From assembly GCA_030645235.1 (NCBI GenBank), contig JAUSMV010000030.1, positions 1,232,988 to 1,296,987 on the forward strand: a stretch of DNA of 64,000 nt, written 5' to 3'. The stretch is from Parvibaculum sp. Lineage in GTDB: Bacteria > Pseudomonadota > Alphaproteobacteria > Parvibaculales > Parvibaculaceae. Under the pieces are notes generated by a model. That model was not told the origin of the DNA, did not search any database, and saw only the letters and a list, made by a program, of their open reading frames with translations. This document shows positions 60,703 through 64,000 of the stretch, piece by piece; the stretch's first letter is position 1, and every line of letters begins with the position of its first letter. The position numbers and the translations under genes were made by a program.

Positions 60703-61521
60703 ATGACCAGCCAAGCTGAAACAGCATCCGAGGCGACATCTATCAGGGGAAAAGCGGACACCCGCGACGCCCATGAGGGACCGCGTCTGGTTGCGAGCAA
60801 TGCCGGGCTGTCCGTCTCCAAGATCGGCAAGAGCTTTCGCCGCCGCCCTGTCGTGCGTGGTGTGAGCTTCAGCGTCAATCGCGGTGAAGCCGTCGGCCTG
60901 CTTGGCCCCAACGGTGCGGGCAAGACCACTGTCTTTTACATGATCACCGGCCTCATCTCACCCGATTACGGCACGATCATGATGGACGGTCACGACGTGA
61001 CCGACCTTCCCATGTATCGCCGCGCCCGCATGGGCATCGGCTATCTGCCGCAGGAAGCGTCGATCTTTCGCGGCCTCACGGTGGAACAAAATATCCGTGC
61101 TGTGCTCGAAGTCGTTGAATCTGACCGCGACCGCCGCGAAGCGACGCTGGACGATCTTCTCGCTGAATTCTCGATCACGCATTTGCGCCGGACGCCATCC
61201 ATCGCGCTGTCGGGCGGTGAACGCCGCCGCGTTGAAATTGCGCGCGCGCTTGCTACACATCCCTCCTTCATGCTGCTTGATGAGCCCTTCGCCGGTATTG
61301 ATCCGATTGCCATCGGAGACATCCGCGATCTCGTGGCGCATCTCAAAGACCGCGGCATCGGTGTGCTGATCACCGACCATAATGTGCGTGAGACACTGGA
61401 ACTCATCGACCGCGCCGTCATTATCCATGACGGTCATGTGCTGATGGAAGGTACGCCTGCCGAAATCGTCGGCAATGAAGATGTGCGCCGTCTCTATCTC
61501 GGTGAACGGTTCTCACTGTAA
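60703..61521 (+). CDS. lptB: LPS export ABC transporter ATPase LptB
   Basis: A 272-aa cytoplasmic ATPase powering LPS extraction. Walker A GPNGAGKTTVFYM, Q-loop GYLPQEASIFRGLTVEQNI, signature LSGGERRRVEIARAL, Walker B FMLLDEPFAGIDPIAI, H-loop ITDHNVRETL. The first 35 residues are an extra tail compared with E. coli LptB. rpoN begins 34 bp after its stop, a widespread lptB-rpoN linkage. Confidence 0.94.
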   Translation: MTSQAETASEATSIRGKADTRDAHEGPRLVASNAGLSVSKIGKSFRRRPVVRGVSFSVNRGEAVGLLGPNGAGKTTVFYMITGLISPDYGTIMMDGHDVTDLPMYRRARMGIGYLPQEASIFRGLTVEQNIRAVLEVVESDRDRREATLDDLLAEFSITHLRRTPSIALSGGERRRVEIARALATHPSFMLLDEPFAGIDPIAIGDIRDLVAHLKDRGIGVLITDHNVRETLELIDRAVIIHDGHVLMEGTPAEIVGNEDVRRLYLGERFSL

Positions 61522-61555
61522 TGGGCAAGGGGTTTCACATGAACGGGCGGCCGCT

Positions 61556-63103
61556 ATGGCATTAGCACCCAGACTGGAAATCCGGCAAGGGCAAGCCCTT
61601 GTGATGACGCCGCAATTGCAGCAGGCGATCAAACTGCTGCAATTGAGCAATCTTGAACTCGGCGAATATGTCGAACAGGAGTTGGAAAAGAACCCGCTGC
61701 TTGAAGCGAGCACCGCCGAGCCTGACGTGGCGAGCTTAAGCGCAGACAATGACAGTGATCGCGAGTTTGAAGCTCCCGTCGCTGAAACGGCCCTGACACT
61801 TTCAGATGATGCGCCGCTGCCTTCGCGCGAAGGCGATCTCGATATGGACTATGAAAATGTCTATGCCGATGAGGCGCGCGCCGATACACAGAATGAGAGC
61901 GCCATATCAGCCCCTGACCAAACAAGCTCGGACTGGCAAAGCGTGTCAGGTGCCGGTGGTGCAGGCTCAGGCAGCAGCGGTGACAATGAATTCAGTCTTG
62001 AATCGACACTGACGCGCGAGATCACGCTGGGCGAGCATCTGACCGACCAGATGAATATGGCGATCAAAGACCCGCGCCAGCGCATGATCGGGGCTTACCT
62101 CATCGACCATGTCAACGAGACCGGCTATATGACCGCCGATCTTGTTGAGATGGCCGACCGCATGGGCGCTGACCTTGATGAGACGGGCGCAGTGCTCGCG
62201 ATCCTGCAAACATTTGATCCGTCGGGCATTTGCGCGCGTGATCTGAAAGAGTGTCTGTCGATCCAACTGGCCGAGCGTGACCGGCTTGATCCGACGATGC
62301 AGATTTTCCTGCAGCATCTTGAACTTTTTGCGCGGCGCGATTTTGATTTGCTGATGAAACTCTGCAATTGCGACCGTGACGACATCACCTCGATGATCGA
62401 CGATATCCGCTTGTGCAACCCCAAGCCCGGTCTCGCCTTTGGCGGCGAGCCTGTGGTGCCGGTGATCCCCGACGTGTTCATCCGTCAGCGCGCCGACGGG
62501 ACATGGGCGATCGAACTCAATGCCGCGACGCTGCCGCGTGTACTCGTCAACCAGACCTATTATGCGGAAGTCTCGAAACTCTCGGGCGATCCGAAAGCCA
62601 AAGCCTATTTGTCGGAGTGCCTCAACAGCGCCAACTGGCTCGTCAAAAGCCTTGATCAACGCGCCCGCACGATCCTGAAAGTCGCGGCCGAAATTGTGCG
62701 CCAGCAGGATGCGTTCCTGATGCATGGCATTCAGCATTTGCGGCCTTTGAACCTACGCACTGTCGCCGACGCGATTTCGATGCATGAATCCACCGTGAGC
62801 CGCGTCACCGCGTCGAAATATATTGCAACGCCGCGCGGCATTTTTGAGATGAAGTATTTTTTCACCTCGTCGATCAATGCGACCGCCGGCGGCGAGGCCC
62901 ATTCGGCTGAAGCCGTGCGCCACCGCATCAAGGAACTCATTGACGCGGAACTTAATACCGCCGTTTTGTCGGACGATAATCTCGTCGATATCCTGAAAAA
63001 GTCAGGTATCGACATCGCGAGGCGCACGGTTGCCAAATATCGTGAAGCCCTCAATATCCCCTCATCAGTGCAACGGAGGCGTGACAAGAAAGCCTATGCG
63101 TAA
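61556..63103 (+). CDS. rpoN: RNA polymerase sigma-54 factor
   Basis: Sigma-54 directs enhancer-dependent transcription, in many proteobacteria of nitrogen and motility genes. From ATG 61556 the product is 515 aa. Region I: MALAPRLEIRQGQALVMTPQ then LQQAIKLLQLSNLELGEYVE. Region II is acidic and variable. Region III ends with HTH RTVADAISMHESTVSRVTAS and the RpoN box ARRTVAKYREAL near the C-terminus. The longer frame to 61475 would overlap lptB. hpf follows, the usual order. Confidence 0.95.
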   Translation: MALAPRLEIRQGQALVMTPQLQQAIKLLQLSNLELGEYVEQELEKNPLLEASTAEPDVASLSADNDSDREFEAPVAETALTLSDDAPLPSREGDLDMDYENVYADEARADTQNESAISAPDQTSSDWQSVSGAGGAGSGSSGDNEFSLESTLTREITLGEHLTDQMNMAIKDPRQRMIGAYLIDHVNETGYMTADLVEMADRMGADLDETGAVLAILQTFDPSGICARDLKECLSIQLAERDRLDPTMQIFLQHLELFARRDFDLLMKLCNCDRDDITSMIDDIRLCNPKPGLAFGGEPVVPVIPDVFIRQRADGTWAIELNAATLPRVLVNQTYYAEVSKLSGDPKAKAYLSECLNSANWLVKSLDQRARTILKVAAEIVRQQDAFLMHGIQHLRPLNLRTVADAISMHESTVSRVTASKYIATPRGIFEMKYFFTSSINATAGGEAHSAEAVRHRIKELIDAELNTAVLSDDNLVDILKKSGIDIARRTVAKYREALNIPSSVQRRRDKKAYA

Positions 63104-63109
63104 AGCCCG

Positions 63110-63135
63110 CTGCGAGACGGATTTCCGCCTCGCAG
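63110..63135 (+). repeat. Stable hairpin after rpoN
   Basis: CTGCGAG-A-CGG pairs with CCG-C-CTCGCAG around an ATTT loop (10 bp, one mismatch). No T-tract follows, so it may protect or process the rpoN 3' end. Confidence 0.6.
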
Positions 63136-63190
63136 GATTGAACGTAAACAGTTGAATTCAAAGGTCTTTTATCGCGTCGGAGGTCGCAGG

Positions 63191-63219
63191 TTGACACCCC
63201 TAACCCGTGCAACTAGGTT
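63191..63219 (+). promoter_or_regulatory. Candidate sigma-70 promoter of hpf
   Basis: TTGACA (63191-63196), 17 nt, TAGGTT (63214-63219). It would give a leader of about 170 nt before hpf, rich in GC-pairing segments. The -10 match is moderate. Confidence 0.4.
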
Positions 63220-63396
63220 GCGTCCCGCTCTCACCGCCTAGAGGTCCAACCGGGCTTTCAGGATGGTTCGGGTCGGATGCCGGGTCTCACGGGCACTGAC
63301 ATTTCAGGGGTGGCAAAGTTGGTTGGGATCCGCGCCTTTCGGGGCGTAATCTTAAAGACCGGCGGCAATGGCGAGATGTGACCCGGAAAGGTTCTC

Positions 63397-63978
63397 ATGC
63401 AGGTTCAGGTCAGCGGACATCATTTGGATGTCGGAGATGCGCTCCGTGCACATGTCACGGATCGTTTGGACGCCAGCGTAGGCAAGTATTTCGATAAGCC
63501 GATTGACGGTCACGTCACCCTCACCAAAGAGGGTTATGAAGTGACGGCCGATTGCGCGGTGCATCTCAATTCGGGCATGCGCATCATCACGCAAGGTCGC
63601 GCGCCAGATCCCTATGCCGCTTTTGAAGCCGCCGCCGAGCGCCTCGACAAACGTTTGCGCCGCTATAAGCGCCGCCTGAAGAGCCATGCCAATGGCAACA
63701 AGCCGGAGCTGCCCGCCGAGAGCTTTCCCTCCTTTGTGCTGGAAAGCGGCAGCGAGCATGACGAGCTTGAAGAAGATGCCCAGCCCATCATCATCGCCGA
63801 AGGCACGACATCAGTGCCGCGCCTCAGCGTCGTTGACGCCGTGATGCAGATGGATCTGATCGACAGCGCTTTTGTGGTTTTTCGCAACGGGGCCACAGGC
63901 GGGCTCAATCTCGTTTACCGCCGTGATGACGGCAATATCGGCTGGATTGATGCCAGCCGCGAACAGCAAAAGTCCTGA
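63397..63978 (+). CDS. hpf: Ribosome hibernation promoting factor, long form
   Basis: A 193-aa HPF/RaiA-type protein. The N-terminal domain MQVQVSGHHLDVGDALRAHV binds the 30S decoding region. The C-terminal dimerisation domain DAVMQMDLIDSAFVVFRNGA then LNLVYRRDDGNIGWID marks the long form, which forms 100S ribosomes directly. It is downstream of rpoN, its usual neighbour; ptsN is often next, but the window ends 22 bp after the gene. Confidence 0.93.
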   Translation: MQVQVSGHHLDVGDALRAHVTDRLDASVGKYFDKPIDGHVTLTKEGYEVTADCAVHLNSGMRIITQGRAPDPYAAFEAAAERLDKRLRRYKRRLKSHANGNKPELPAESFPSFVLESGSEHDELEEDAQPIIIAEGTTSVPRLSVVDAVMQMDLIDSAFVVFRNGATGGLNLVYRRDDGNIGWIDASREQQKS

Positions 63979-64000
63979 ACCAGCGATGATGCATTTTTCA

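Noticed and set aside
61967..62737. 256-aa minus-strand ORF
   Set aside because: Antisense to rpoN; no support.
1..64000. CRISPR arrays, insertion sequences, prophage, rRNA
   Set aside because: No regularly spaced repeats, transposase, integrase, phage structural genes or rRNA segments were found on reading both strands.

Overview
The window reads as a chromosomal segment of an alphaproteobacterium, most likely of the Hyphomicrobiales (Rhizobiales) type. The inference rests on protein character and gene order: recR-ybaB-dnaX beside a short SRP RNA gene, kdsB-pheA divergent from a membrane-anchored CycM-type cytochrome c, a yej oligopeptide ABC operon with two tandem binding proteins, a cpa/tad Flp-pilus locus, a CueR-type regulator, an NDUFA9-like protein, and rnd / lptC-lptA-lptB-rpoN-hpf. 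Base composition is moderately G+C-rich by eye. I see no prophage, insertion sequence, rRNA operon or CRISPR array.

Layout. 1-7.1 kb: DNA repair/replication (recR, ybaB, dnaX), SRP RNA, nudC, then pheA-kdsB and cycM. 7.3-14.8 kb: yejA-yejA-yejB-yejE-yejF peptide importer. 14.8-20 kb: housekeeping and accessory genes (thioesterase, NlpC/P60 hydrolase, MarR-like regulator, M17 aminopeptidase, GST, TAXI-type binding protein). 20-34.4 kb: Flp/Tad pilus region. The minus-strand operon runs flp-cpaABCDEF-tadBC and meets convergent tadD. A Crp/Fnr-family regulator, an orphan secretin N-domain protein and TadG/TadE-like pseudopilins lie on its far side. 34.6-42.7 kb: tRNA-Ser, lepA, a crotonase, pheT-pheS and rplT-rpmI. 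43-49.3 kb: an I78-type inhibitor, then a catabolic-looking cassette (flavin monooxygenase, iron-dependent dehydrogenase, TetR regulator, acyl-CoA ligase) and a glycerophosphodiesterase, all between rpmI and infC. 49.4-58.2 kb: infC, a glycosyltransferase unit, several small-molecule enzymes, a DUF559 gene set among four GC-rich palindromic repeats, queG, GST, cueR and an NDUFA9-like gene. 58.3-64 kb: tRNA-Leu, rnd, the LPS-transport genes lptCAB, rpoN and hpf.

Most notable signals. (i) infC appears to start at AUA, with a good Shine-Dalgarno sequence 8 nt upstream. Ahead of it lies a leader of about 130 nt closed by a perfect 10-bp long-range stem and preceded by a well-spaced promoter. (ii) The rpmI-rplT leader is also structured and has its own promoter. 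(iii) Inverted copies of a GC-rich palindromic element flank a DUF559 nuclease-like gene, probably supply its ribosome binding site, and encode the C-terminal tail of queG. (iv) A perfect TATATAC-N6-GTATATA palindrome lies in the divergent promoter of the TetR-linked catabolic cassette. (v) A perfect AATATGA-N4-TCATATT palindrome lies between flp and the Crp/Fnr-family gene.

All functional calls come from reading the sequence and from family knowledge. No database search or folding program was run.
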